Shown here piece by piece: positions 12,806 through 24,400 of a stretch of 64,000 nt of DNA. This DNA comes from Adenanthera pavonina (taxonomy: Eukaryota; Streptophyta; Magnoliopsida; Fabales; Fabaceae): contig JAIVEN010000020.1 in NCBI GenBank assembly GCA_026686845.1, forward strand, positions 4,181,501-4,245,500, read 5' to 3'. How positions within the stretch are numbered: the stretch's first letter is position 1; each line of letters opens with the position of its first letter. The notes under the pieces were generated by a model. The model saw only the letters and a list, made by a program, of their open reading frames with translations. It searched no databases and was not told the origin of the DNA. The translations under genes were made by a program, and so were the position numbers.

Positions 12806-15075
12806 TAAAATTAAAACCACATAGACTATTCGTCTGGGTCCTCACTTGGTAAATCTGAGAGAGGTAAATCAATACCCGATTAATTAATACTCCCTCCATT
12901 CCAGTTTATATTATACTTTTAACTATCACATACGTATCAAGATAATTATTAGTAACTAACATTTTTTTTCATTATTTCTCAAATTACCCTAATTTAATAA
13001 TACTTCATATATTAATAAATTGTAATCATTCTCTCCTTCATTTATTTTTCCGAGTTCCTATGGGTTATTGGCAATTATGAAGAGTGAAACTTTTTGAGGA
13101 AATTCTCCTTCATTCATTTATGGTTTGACCAAACTATTAAAGAATTTTCATTAAATACATTGGTAACCGTAGAATATATAAACTTACTTATTAGGGGCAA
13201 TACTGGAAAGACAATAAAAAAATATAATATAATATGCGTAATGCATTATGTTTTAAAACATGAATTTCTCAAAATAATGCACTATATAGCGTGATATACT
13301 ATCATTAATTAAGTCAACATCCACTCATCAATATCGTTAATTATTATTTTATTAATTTCCACCACTAATTTAAAAGATTTTGTTTTGCCAGAAATTTAAA
13401 AGCTATTAAGATTTAAGAAGTCGTGCATTCTTAACTCAAATCTAGAGCTCTCGTGTCGTGGAACTCGTGGAAGGTTTTTTTTAGTTTAATGTTCTCGGTG
13501 CATTAGATCATTAGATGTGTATATTCAGATTATTTTTGCAAATATATTATTTCAATGAATAATCATAGATAATATGATTTTATATTGAGTAGGACTCCTG
13601 GGCCCTCACCCAAAAGGTGGAGACTTTTAAACTGAAAGGTGATTTATATGTAAATATATAACTCAAAAGATATAAGTTTTGAATTACCATTTACATTAAA
13701 TGATTTTGTCTAGCTATGTAAATTTATTTGGGAAAAAAAATAATGAATAAATATCAGTAGATTATTTTTTATATACTATATTGAAGTATATTAATATTAA
13801 TTTATTAAAAAATCACTAAAAATTCAAAAGAATAAAATATCTATATATGAGTAGTAGAAATAGAAATTCCTTCACATAAGGAACTAATTTTACATTATAT
13901 ATATAATATAAAATCCTACCAACCTGCGCTGGCTTTTTATTTATTTATAATTATTTAATAATTTGGCACTACAAATTAATTAAGGATCGTGGGGTCTCAT
14001 AAGAAGAATAATTCCATTAACATGGATTTTTTTTTTCCATTGATAATGCTAACTTAAAATCTCAATGAATATGGAATGCTATATTCACTTTCGGTGCCTC
14101 CGGTCTGGGCCAAAGTTCACTTCTAACACAATCATATCCAGAAAGGATACTGAACCAACCATACCATCCACCTTGGTTTACTGACCACTACAAAACCCAA
14201 GTTTGCAATATTAAATATAAAAATTATATATAAATATTGCCACAAAAATCATATATTAATAATAAATAATTAATGCCACTCATCTTAGAAACACCATGTA
14301 GACAGTTAAGGCTTATACAAGGGCTCATCTTTTTTATTGTCAGATACATATCATCCATATTTTTGGAGAAGGCAACTCTTGTGCAGAATGGTTAGGTAAC
14401 CAGAGTCTTTTCCAAAGAAAAACAAAAATCTACAAGAACTAGACAGCTGTGATGAACATAAACATCTATATATATATATATATATATATTAATTTCTAGT
14501 GAGTAATGATTTATGAAGTCCTAAAACAAATACAAGAGATGTGACAAAAGGAAAAAGAAAATTGAAAGAAAAAAAAAAAGACAAAATCAGACGCCAATAC
14601 AAGTTGGCCCATTTAACAAAAGTGAATCAGACAAGAGCTTCTCAGTCACCATATTACCCATTCAAAATATTCAAATCCTCAACCACCTCTATTTGAGAGC
14701 CTGATAATGCTGAATCTGACCTAGTCAAATAAATGTATAAAAAATATCCAAATTCTCATAGTATACCATAAGCTCATGTTAGCGGTAGTTAATCTTTTCC
14801 AAAGATCTCTCTTGCTGTCCGTATATGTCCCTTCTCTTTCTTTGAAAAATTGTGTGCTTGCACTGATATCTAGGTCATGAAACAAACAATGTGGCAGATT
14901 CATCTACATAGATAGTTTCAGGGTTGAAATGTGTCCTATCTAGCTGTCATCAATATCAAATATAAACTCTCTAATTAACAAGTTACATTTACAATATAGC
15001 TCACTATGTAAGAAGACTCACCTTCTTCTTCATATACCCTCACATTATCGTTTTCCCTTTACTTGATGCAAAGAA
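12806..15075. other. Intergenic AT-rich DNA with MITE fragments
   Basis: A Stowaway-type end (tactccctccattcc, about 12889-12903) starts a possible element whose other end I could not find. A segment at about 14285-14360 is related to one at 17845-17925. A TA run lies at 14468-14489. Nothing coding is supported. The last few hundred bases are the 3' flank of the RING gene. Confidence 0.45.
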
Positions 15076-16014
15076 TTAAACCCTTAAAGGTTCGCAGGAA
15101 GTGCACCCTGATATGGCTTCAGCATAACAACATTGACTACAAAGTCTAGCCATCTCACTGTAAGTGGGACAACTTTTTGCGTAGTTATGTCCTCCTGATC
15201 CTCCTCTTACAAGTTTATTCTGAATATGCTCTGGTAATCTCAACGTGTATTTTTCTCCATTCTCCTCGTTATTACCTCCTTCTTCACCTCTTATCACAAC
15301 TATGGAATGACCCGTTGAGTGTGACCTCGAAAACCTCTTCTCTTCTCCTTCTCCTTCTTTTTCTCCTTCTCTTTCTGCTTCCCTCACTTGCCGACTCGTA
15401 GAAACTTCTTCATTTTCTTCTTGTTCATCTTCTTCCCTGACATCAATACGTGTCTCGTTATTATTATTATCATTGTTGTTGTTATGATTATTCTCTGTTA
15501 ATAAGGACTCTCTGCTTGTCTGATTTTCCTGACATTTTCCCTTCGGTGAGTTAAGATCTGTGCGACAAACAGGGCATGTCTTATGAGACTCCAGCCAGAG
15601 ATCGATGCATTCTTGATGGAAGACATGACAGCAAATTGTCAAGAGACGAAGAAAGCTATCTTCCTCAAATTCCAACAAGCAAATGGCACATTCCGGGCTG
15701 TCAGTTTTGCTCTTCCCATGGAACTCCTTCACGGAGGCGTAAGGGAAGGTTGGGAAGATTTGAAGCAGCGACCGATCGAGGCCTCGGGACGGAGACGCCC
15801 TGCCGGCCGGGGAATGAATCTGGTGAACGAGGTTGCCGGAGGTGAGGAAATTCATGAAACAACATCGACACAAGTAGATAAAGCAGAAACCGACAATGAA
15901 ACATATGAGGATGCCAAGCGTAAAAGCTATGATCACCGGCGAGGTGGTATACGTCGTAGCCGGCGGAGAATGGGAGGAGGAGTAAAAGTTGAGATCTATT
16001 GCAGAATGAGACAT
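15076..16014 (-). CDS. ATL-type RING-H2 E3 ubiquitin ligase
   Basis: Uninterrupted 312-residue frame, as usual for the intron-poor ATL family. One hydrophobic segment at about 26-49 (VIIAFTLGILICFIVGFCF) anchors the protein. A GLD-type motif follows at about 78 (GLDRSLLQIFPTFPY). The RING-H2 finger is complete: Cys109, Cys112, Cys128, His130, His133, Cys136, Cys147 and Cys150, with the Trp of CIDLWLE at 140. The C-terminal half is low complexity: an Asn-rich run near residue 175 (HNNNNDNNNNE) and a Glu/Arg-rich stretch. It then has a conserved-looking tail (EKYTLRLPEHIQNKL). ATL proteins are membrane E3 ligases, many induced by defence or carbon/nitrogen signals. The substrate of this one cannot be told. 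The start at 16014 gives the full N-terminus before the membrane segment. Confidence 0.95.
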   Translation of the reverse strand: MSHSAIDLNFYSSSHSPPATTYTTSPVIIAFTLGILICFIVGFCFIYLCRCCFMNFLTSGNLVHQIHSPAGRASPSRGLDRSLLQIFPTFPYASVKEFHGKSKTDSPECAICLLEFEEDSFLRLLTICCHVFHQECIDLWLESHKTCPVCRTDLNSPKGKCQENQTSRESLLTENNHNNNNDNNNNETRIDVREEDEQEENEEVSTSRQVREAEREGEKEGEGEEKRFSRSHSTGHSIVVIRGEEGGNNEENGEKYTLRLPEHIQNKLVRGGSGGHNYAKSCPTYSEMARLCSQCCYAEAISGCTSCEPLRV

Positions 16015-16546
16015 TGCCTTTGATGGATACGCCGATCAATCGACCGAAGGCGAATTAAATCACTATCACTGGATGGTGGCCGGAGAAAGAATATAAATCA
16101 TTGCAATAATCGATATCATAATTGTCGTCGTCGCGTTCATCGCCATTATTGTTGCTGTTTCGAAACCTTTCGTCGACCATGGAAATTCATTGCATGGATG
16201 AGAGAAGTTTAGGCCCATAGAGGAACGAGAATGAAGCAAGGGAAAATGGGGACGATGCTGGTAAACTAGTATATTCTTTTGGTTTCATTCTTTCTAATTG
16301 GTTTTGATTATTAGATAAATAAGTTTAAAATATATAATATATTAAACTTTTACTCCCCAGCATCCCATATTATAAAGCTGGAGAGTTTTGCACAAATTAA
16401 AAAATATTTATTATATTTTTAAATTTTTAAAAAAATCAAAATTTCTAATTTTGCTTCTATTAATTTCACTTACTTTATTAAATATATAGTACAAGTTATA
16501 ATTTTAATAATACAATAAATAAGGTGCAAAAAAGACAAATCACGGT

Positions 16547-17385
16547 CACTATTGCTTTGTTTGGATGTGAGGAGAAGATGAGAGGAGAGAAAATAGAGAG
16601 GAGAGAAAAAATAGAGATAAAATATTTCTCTTTTAATATTTGGAAAAGGAGAAAAAATAGATAAAAGAGAAAACTCATTTATTTCGTAAAAAATTATAAT
16701 ACATTTATTACTTATATAACTAATATATATTTTATGAATAAAAATAATTCATATAAATGATATTTCTATATAAATTATTTTATTCAATAAAGTGACGATT
16801 AGTGGTGGTGGCAATCGATGACTAGGGGATAGTGGCCATGGTCTGTAACCCGCAGTGGCAGCCGGTGGTTGGTGATCAGCAGCAACAACTGGTGACTAGT
16901 GACTAGTGGAGATGGCTGGTGACCGAAAGTGGTGGTGGTAGACAACACAGGTGGTTGCAGCTGTCAACTAGTGACCGACGACGAAAGCGATTAACCGCCT
17001 AAAATTAGAGGGGGCAGCTAGTGATCAGTGGTAGTGGCTGGTGACCGGTGGCAGCAGCAACGGCTGACAAATGATGGAGGGTGGTGGTTAGCCGGGGCTA
17101 ATAGTAAAAAAATTGTTACTTATGGTAGTAGGCAATATCAATTTATACAAAATATTTCATAGGATTAATTTTGGAAAATAAGTTTTCTTTCTAAAATATC
17201 TCCACTTTTAAAGAGAAAATTTTGGGGGAAAACATTTGGACCCAATATGTTCCCCATCCATTTTTTCTTTCTCCCCTATTTTTCCTGTTATCCAAATAAG
17301 GAAAAATATGTTTTTTCCTATATTTTCTCCATACTATTCTCTTTCTCTTATTTTTCTCTCTATTTAAATAACAGGTACATATTAC
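16547..17385. mobile_element. Non-autonomous element with purine-rich inverted ends and GTGACC-rich core
   Basis: The left end (about 16547-16680: gtttggatgtgagg, then many gagagaaaatagag units) is matched in inverted orientation by about 17180-17385 (ctctctatttaaataacagg and related). The centre, 16782-17090, is a comparatively GC-rich stretch of degenerate ggtggtgaccagtg-like units with no coding potential. No transposase is present. I cannot assign a superfamily with confidence. Confidence 0.55.
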
Positions 17386-17512
17386 CTTATATTATGAGAT
17401 AAGAAAAATTTCTCACATTCATTTATAATCTAGGATGGTGAGAGTACATGGGTAAAACAAATTGAGTTTATGAATAATAAGTAATGAGACACTTTTGTAT
17501 ATTGTAGATGGC

Positions 17513-17562
17513 CCATCTAATTATTAATTTTTTTTTTTTGCCAACCATCTAATTATTAATTT
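17513..17562. mobile_element. Micro-insertion, 14 bp, with 18-bp perfect direct repeats
   Basis: The 18-mer ccatctaattattaattt at 17513-17530 is repeated exactly at 17545-17562. Between them lies tttttttttgccaa, which on the minus strand is TTGGC plus an A tail. This is one of the clearest members of the micro-insertion class. Confidence 0.65.
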
Positions 17563-17909
17563 ATACAATTGAAAGTACCTGAAGTCCAATTTCCGTGGGT
17601 GTTATCGTGCTAACTTAGCAAACCTCAATCTTATAACTCGATTTACTGTGACAATTGATGTCTTATCAATAGGAATTCCCTATCGGATAAAAGAAAAATT
17701 GGAATTCCCTGTACATTTATAAAGCCAGTTAACCCATAAAGAAACAAAAGAGTCGACCGTTCGGATATTAATTTAATATCATATATCCCTCCAATTACTT
17801 CAATCTATTAAAGTTTATGAATAAATTAACAGCCTTCTGACCTGGGAGAAACACGACATAAACATATGAGGCATATACAGAGGTTCATCTTTTCTGATTG
17901 GCAGATATT

Positions 17910-17979
17910 TGTCATCCATATCTTTTTTTTTTTTCCCTCTCTTTTGAAATGGGAGTGCTAGACCCGTGTCATCCATATC
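17910..17979. mobile_element. Short poly(T)-headed insertion, 44 bp, with 13-bp direct repeats
   Basis: The 13-mer tgtcatccatatc occurs at 17910-17922 and 17967-17979. The 44 bp between them start with a run of T and end in gctagacccg, so on the minus strand it is a short sequence ending in a poly(A) tail. A related dispersed copy of the flanks near 14340-14360 (atcatccatatttttgg) lacks the insertion. Confidence 0.6.
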
Positions 17980-19054
17980 CTGTAGTTTTCGGTGAAAAGA
18001 GAAGGCTAGAACCCAATCGCATCCGTATCTTTAGAAAAGTCTTTTTTTTTAAATTTTTCCAAATGGCGATCTAATGGCATATAGTTCACCATTGTTGGTA
18101 AAATGTTGCGGGTTTGAGCGTGCCGGCTAGTTTAAGCATTTGATTTGCCTTATGTAATCCGAAAGAAAAAGGTGCAATTTAGTTGTCTAAATTAGGGAGT
18201 TTTCCCCAAGTTACGGGTTGCAGTTTGTAACAAGCATTCCTTCTGAGCTTTGAAGAAGTAAGTTTGAAGCCGACAAAGTTTTGATATATTTAAAAATAAT
18301 TGAATTCCTTAAATATATTGTCATAAATTTGATTCTTGATGCATATATGAAAAATTTTTTATTAAGAGAAGTAAAACTAACTTCAATTATCTCTACACCA
18401 AGAAGAAATTAATATTTTGAATGTTGGTGGAATGATAAGCTTAGTGCTTGAAAAAAGTAATTTTTTAGACTTAACCCAAGCATTTAGTTGAATTTTGTAT
18501 AACAAGTTAATTGAATTCATTTGGTTAGTTAAATTGTGTTTCAAATATATATATATATATATATGATTTAGTAACCTTCATTCAACTGAATTTAATCGAT
18601 TGCATTATATTTTAGAGTATAATATTGATGGTGTCAGAAAAACCGATTTAGATTGACTAGTTCAATAAATTGAAGTAGGAATCAGTGTTAGGTTTGACTT
18701 GAACGAAGTGAGTAATCGACTAGTTTAAGAACTAGTGCATGCTAATAGAGAATTGACAATCATGATTTTTTTTTTATGCTGAAGGTTTTCAAAATTTTGA
18801 TCACATAGGAAATTTGGATTCTTAGAGTGGTGATATGATAAATGAAGGATTTAATATAAATGAATTCAATAATATTTGTTGGCTTGTGATAGATGATACA
18901 TTGACAATTTAGTTTATTTATCTTAAGACTCTAATTAAATTATGAAATTTATTTAAATATGTATTACTAATCTATTTGTTAGATTGTATTTGAACAATCT
19001 ACCTAAACAAATGTTGTTAATATTTTGTGGATATGTTTATTTCTATTATAACAC

Positions 19055-19560
19055 ATAAATCTAAGATAGATGGTTATTTTCAAAATGGCACCTGAATGTG
19101 ATCTAATTCTATATCATATCATGGTGTGTAATGGGTAATAAGTTTTTTTAGTTAAAAAAACTAAAATACTCCTACCCTACTAATAATAAGAGTCAATTGC
19201 AAATTAATGAAAGTTAGTTGTAAATCAATAAAAATCAATTGTAAATGTGTATAAGTCATAATTTATTATAAATAAGATATGGTCAATTATAAATCAACAA
19301 ATGTCCGTTACAAATTTATGAAAGTCAATTATAAATTAATAAAAATTAATTGCAAATGTTAGTAGGACTAGGACATGGCATTTTGGCTTTTCAACAAAAA
19401 AACTCATTTCTTGTTACATACTATGGTATGATTATGGAATTAAACTAAATTTAGATACTACTTTGGAAATAGCTCTTTCTCTTGATATAGATACCACTTT
19501 GGAAATATTTCTATCTCTCAATATAGATACCATTTTGGAAATAACTCTTTCTCTTGATAT
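19055..19560. mobile_element. MITE-like element: inverted repeats around a tandem array, with one end triplicated
   Basis: The left arm, about 19060-19190 (ttattttcaaaatggcacc, then taattctatatcatatcatg, then actcctaccctactaata), is matched inverted by about 19360-19490. Between them, 19192-19365, lies a degenerate array of about 24-bp units related to gtcaattgcaaattaatgaa. At the right end the outermost arm segment (gatac.actttggaaata.ctcttctcttgatat) is present three times in tandem at about 19455-19560, where the left end has one. Confidence 0.6.
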
Positions 19561-20195
19561 GTAATTTTCTCTTCTTTTTTTGGATGGAAAATAGGGGCTT
19601 TCCAATGTAAAATTGCTAGTAAAAAGAACAAGAGAAATTAAACAAGCAAAATATAAAAATTATAAAATAAACTGAAGCCTATGGTAACAGTGGAGCAAGA
19701 GGAACTCGGATTCAAATTTAAATTTTATAATATATATATATATATTTTATTAATATTTTAATTTAATTTTTTTTTTTGCTCTCTCTTCTGCATTTCGACC
19801 CATTAAAAGTGTTTTAAGTTAGATTGGGTCAAATATCAAACCTCGATCAGAATTGTTCCCGGCCTAGTAAGTGAGTCTAAGTTGTCTGGGTGACTTTGAA
19901 TTTTTTTTTTAAAAGTGAAATCTATGAAATAAGTATTCAAAATAAAATTTTTATATAAGTTTTATATAATATACTTCTATAAAAATTTAAAATGAAAATT
20001 TATTTATTCAGGTCAAAAAAGAAAAAAACTTTTTTTTAAATGGTCATCACTCAGTTTATAATTTTATTAAAATTAGTAAAAAAATGCTGGACATCAAATT
20101 TAAAAGATGAAGTATCATAAAAACTAATTAGTCTCGTGCATGAACATTTATACACTTTTCATGCACTCTTATAAAAGTGAGATGAGGAGTAATTT

Positions 20196-20565
20196 TAGTG
20201 CTTGTTTGGATTCCTCATTTAGCATTTTTGGAGTAAAAAAAATAATTATCTTATCTCAAATCAAAATAATTACTTATGATTATTTAAGTAATTATTTTTA
20301 TAAATTATTTTTTTCTACTTATGATAATCATTTATCCTCTCATAATCACTTATTTCACTTTTTCTTTTTATTATCTACTCAATAATTACTTAAACTTCTA
20401 AAACCCAAACATATTTCTTTTCTCAAAATCCCTTATAAGAAAAAAACATCCAAACACAAATCACTTTTACCATAAACACTTATTTTCATAATCTGATATG
20501 GATAAATACTTATTTTCATAATTATATATAAATCAATCCAAACATATCTTTATTATATTGTTTAT
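20196..20565. mobile_element. MITE-like element with TTTGGATT ends
   Basis: The segment starts with tgcttgtttggattcctc and ends with the inverse form (aatcaatccaaacatatc). The inside is AT-rich and contains internal inverted repeats such as aataattacttatgattatt. No coding sequence. Confidence 0.45.
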
Positions 20566-21437
20566 TCTAATTATATATAATTATTCTTAAAAAAGTAAAA
20601 CAACAATACTTTCCATATTACCTTATACAATAGTATAAAAAATAAGGCAATAGTTTCATAAAAAAAATAAGGCAATAGTTTTTTAAAAAAAAATCAAATA
20701 ATAGTATTGTTTTATACAACTATTATTTATATATCATGTTAAATAATATAAAGTATTATAATTTTATTAGATTTTATTTGATAAGATTTTATACTATAAG
20801 TTTTATATTATTAAATTTCATGTCTATCAAATATGCATTAAACAAATTAGATAAATGTTGTTAAAAGAAGATTTAAAGATAAATATTAAGAATGCAGGTA
20901 TATCTGTTTTCTATTTATTTTTGCTTTGTTCTTTTGGTCTATACTCATGAAGTTTTGTTTCTTCGGCAAGGAAATTTTCCCCCCCTTACAATTCCCTTGA
21001 TTCTACGCATCGATTTGAAAAGCGAGAAAAGGGTGAGATTCATTGTTTATAACTCTCCAAGTCAAAAACGTTACAATTTTTTCTACAGACCATGAGCAGC
21101 ACGCCTTGTAACTTCGCTGAAGAAGTGGTATGAATCATCACCAAGACACCAACCTCGTATTCGGAGCGTGGAGTCGCTCTCTGGCCATTGCCAGGTAAGG
21201 ATTCTCTCTCATGAATGCTAAATCCAAAAAGCGTAAAATTTTTAATGCAATTCCCCTCTTTCCGTTTCTGCTACGCCTTTGGCACAATGAATCTGCCACA
21301 TGTATCTGTTCATGCATCATATTCATATTTGCTGTTTCTGGTATTCCCAGAGAGAAAAAAGCCAAGGCTAATTAGAGTGATCGTTTGGTTAAGACCCATT
21401 TCACTTTGCCGCGTGCCTCGAAGACTCGGAATCAATC

Positions 21438-24400
21438 ATGGCGGAGAAACAGCTGATTGTCGTCGTCGAAAGTACCGCTGCTATGGGGCCGTATTGGGAA
21501 ACTATTCTTACGGACTATCTCGATAAGTTAATAAGGTTCTGTTTTATTTTTTATCTGCGTTTTCATATTGAATCAAAATTAGGGATTTTTTGTTACTCCC
21601 TTTGAGTTATGGCGTTTGTGGATTCCATTTTGGTGCTGAAAAAAGTAGTCTTCCTCAACCCCAATCCAAGTTTATGTTTATTTCATTGGGTTAATTTTTC
21701 AAATTTCAACTTCTAGCATGTTGTTAGTGATGAAAGGAGTCTTACATCTCGGTCATTGCCACTTACAGAGAATTGGCGAAACACCTATTCCCCTTCACTT
21801 TTTCCTTTCTCGGGTTATTTTGTGGCACAGAATTTGTCTGGAGTTGGTCTTTCAAATTTTGAGAATTTGAAGATGTTGCGTTAACTACGTAAACCCTTTG
21901 TTTTACGTGGGTGTTAATGTTGTATTTGTTGTTTTATGAAGGCCTCATTCAGAAACTGGTCTTGAAAGTGATACTCAGGGCTGATTTTCCGTTATTTACT
22001 TATTGTTTCTTATGGGTCTGATTGAATAGATGTAGTTAACTCATCAATTAATGGACTAGGATTTGGTCAGCTTGATCAGGCTGCGAAATTTTTGACGTCA
22101 CAACTGTCAAAATTCTATTGAAGTTGGATGAAATCTTGGTTTAATTCTGTAAATGTCTGATACATACATATTCTTATCTTCTGAATCAAACCTTGTGGGA
22201 CCTTGCCCCAAAGATCGATAGTTGTTGGGAGAGAACCCAAGATCTTTTAGTGTAGATTATCAATATTTAAAAGTAAAGTGGAGCTCTGCAGAAACTGCAG
22301 TGACTATTGTGCTGAGCCAGGTTCTAGTGTTATTTGACCATTATCCAGAAAAAAGTATCGAAGATGATTAGTATCTTCCCCCTTTACCACCCCCACTTTT
22401 TCTATCTCATGCGGAGTGATAATTATCAGGCAGTTTCTATTTCATATTGTGATTTGATACTGCTTGGAGATTAACTCTTCATATGTTTTAAGTCCTTCCT
22501 GTTTTGGTTTAAATAAATAACTTAGAGATTAAGTCTCTGTCACTGCCCTACTTTGCAATTGTTTAGCAGCATATGATACAGCATTTTTAATTTTTATCCT
22601 CTTGTGGTATTCATGCAGGTCTTTTAGTGGAAATGACTCAACTGGGCAGGTACATAATATTTCACTCCAATGTAAATAATACATTAGTGTCTAGTGTGAC
22701 CCCGCTATCTTTTTATTAGCAGTCTTTAATTAAATTTGTGTTACTTATATTCTTGGACAGTAAAGTGAGTTCCTGTCTTCCCGTTGGTCTCAAAAAGAAA
22801 TAGATATCTATATGCTGTTAGCTCTTTTTTTTTTTTTTGGTGAACACTATTTGCTGTTAGCTACTTCTGATTTTATTCATTAGTCAGTAAAGAATTTTAT
22901 TTCCAAGATTATTGTTGTTATTTTTGCTTGATGCTAAAACTCTCCTTAGGGAATTAGGCTTTGATACTGGTCAATGATGCATTGGGGATATGCATGATTT
23001 GGTCTTGGTAATTCATTGGATAGCTGCTGCTAACCAACTGCTTCAATCCTTTTATATGGTCTTATTTGTACTGGCTACTCAAATTTAGGAGTCGTAAATG
23101 CACTCTAGATTGAAGCCATTGTTGGCTTACTTTGAGTTGATTACTTGGATAGAGGCGAGTTGTGTATATTGATATACAAATGATTTATTAGGTGTTGAAG
23201 GCTTGCAAGATTTTAATGTGATACTGTTGAAATTAGTACTATTATAGGAAAGACAGCCCATATGGGATGGATGAAGTTGTGTTTACAGCCTCAATTAGGT
23301 GCTTTTTGAATAAGAGTTTGTGTTTCAAAGGAATCTCAATTTTTCATATGCATTATGCAGAGAGACTGGAGCTTTTCTACATGTTGAGCCTCTTTGCTTT
23401 TTCCTCTCTCTATTGGTTTCTGTTCTTTCTGGATATCTTATCCTAGCCCTTAACTCTATTTCTTCTCTTTTGCCTCTGAAAATGATGTTTCTTTTGTAAA
23501 AAGAGAAAAAAAAAAAGAAAGAAATATTAAGGAAAATTCACTTCTATTGTTGTACTCAAGGATTATTCCATCCTGAAATATTAAGCTACTCGGCGAAGTC
23601 CCATAACCGTTTTTCTTAGTATCTATAAGAAGCCTCATCATGGTAAAGCCCATGTTGTGTGAAGTACAGAAAAAGCTATTATTATGAAGTTTTAATTTAA
23701 TTAGGAGGAATGAAGGTGTAAGGATTGAACTCTAGACCCCTTGATCTTGAAGGGTGTGATACTATGCTAATTGCACCATCCTTCCAAAAGCTAAGCAGTT
23801 AGAATATGGCCGTAATTTTTTTTACCTCAAACAGCTGTGAGGAAAGGTTTTTTGTGTAGCTTCTTAGATTACATCCTACTTTTAATTACAAACACAATCT
23901 CCACCCACCCCCCCCCCCCCCAAAAAAAAATATTTTTTTTTTTTTCAGTATCCAATGTTATTCTCTTTTGATGGTGTAATTGATTACCCTACTAATGTGC
24001 ATGGATTTTGCCCCTATTCGTTATTTTTCATGGTTTTGTTGACTTATTGTTGTGAGAGGTCAGGTGCAACGTTGTTGGGACTCTATTAATAGATGTGATA
24101 TTCTTTCTGGCTTGCCAAATAATGGTATTTTAGTTTGTCTATCGATTAATTTCTCCCACCCCTTTTTTATGCAGAAGCCTTCATTTTCCAATGTTGAGTT
24201 CGCGTTAGTCACCTTCAGTACTCATGGATGTTATTCTGGTAGAGTGCTGCATTATTTTTTTAATGGAGTCATTAAAATCGTTGCGTTTTGAAACTGCAAA
24301 ACTGTTGGATTAATAGAACTTCTGATATAGTTGATGTGTGATTATGAGTCTATTCTAGTAAGTGCATGTATAAAATATATTATTCTATCACTTGCTGTTT

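Larger units (their letters stand above)
16015..21437. other. Repeat-rich intergenic region between the RING gene and MED25
   Basis: No gene is supported. The first 250 bp are the 5' flank of the RING gene (runs of gtcgtcgtcg and cgccattattgttg). Several small elements listed separately occupy much of 16540-20560: a GA-rich inverted-repeat element, the MITE with a tandem array at 19055-19560, a TTTGGATT-ended element at 20196-20560, and two poly(T) micro-insertions. The last 500 bp before 21438 is less AT-rich and probably includes the MED25 promoter and leader. Confidence 0.5.

Noticed and set aside
14028..14065. Poly(T) run with partial flanking similarity (ttccattaacatgg / ttccattgataatg)
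   Set aside because: Flank match is only about 10 of 14 and the insert has no non-T bases; not convincing.
15583..16023. Plus-strand open frame of 146 codons opposite the RING gene
   Set aside because: It lies entirely antisense to the well-supported ATL coding sequence and shows no protein-family motif.
20637..20681. Apparent micro-insertion (aaataaggcaatagttt repeated around cata plus A run)
   Set aside because: The same pattern is explained equally well by a simple tandem duplication of about 25 bp, so it is not counted in the class.
23695..23790. tRNA-like or SINE-like block (GAGTTCAATCC on the minus strand)
   Set aside because: It resembles a B box but I could not fold a cloverleaf or find a proper A box and tail, so no RNA gene is called.
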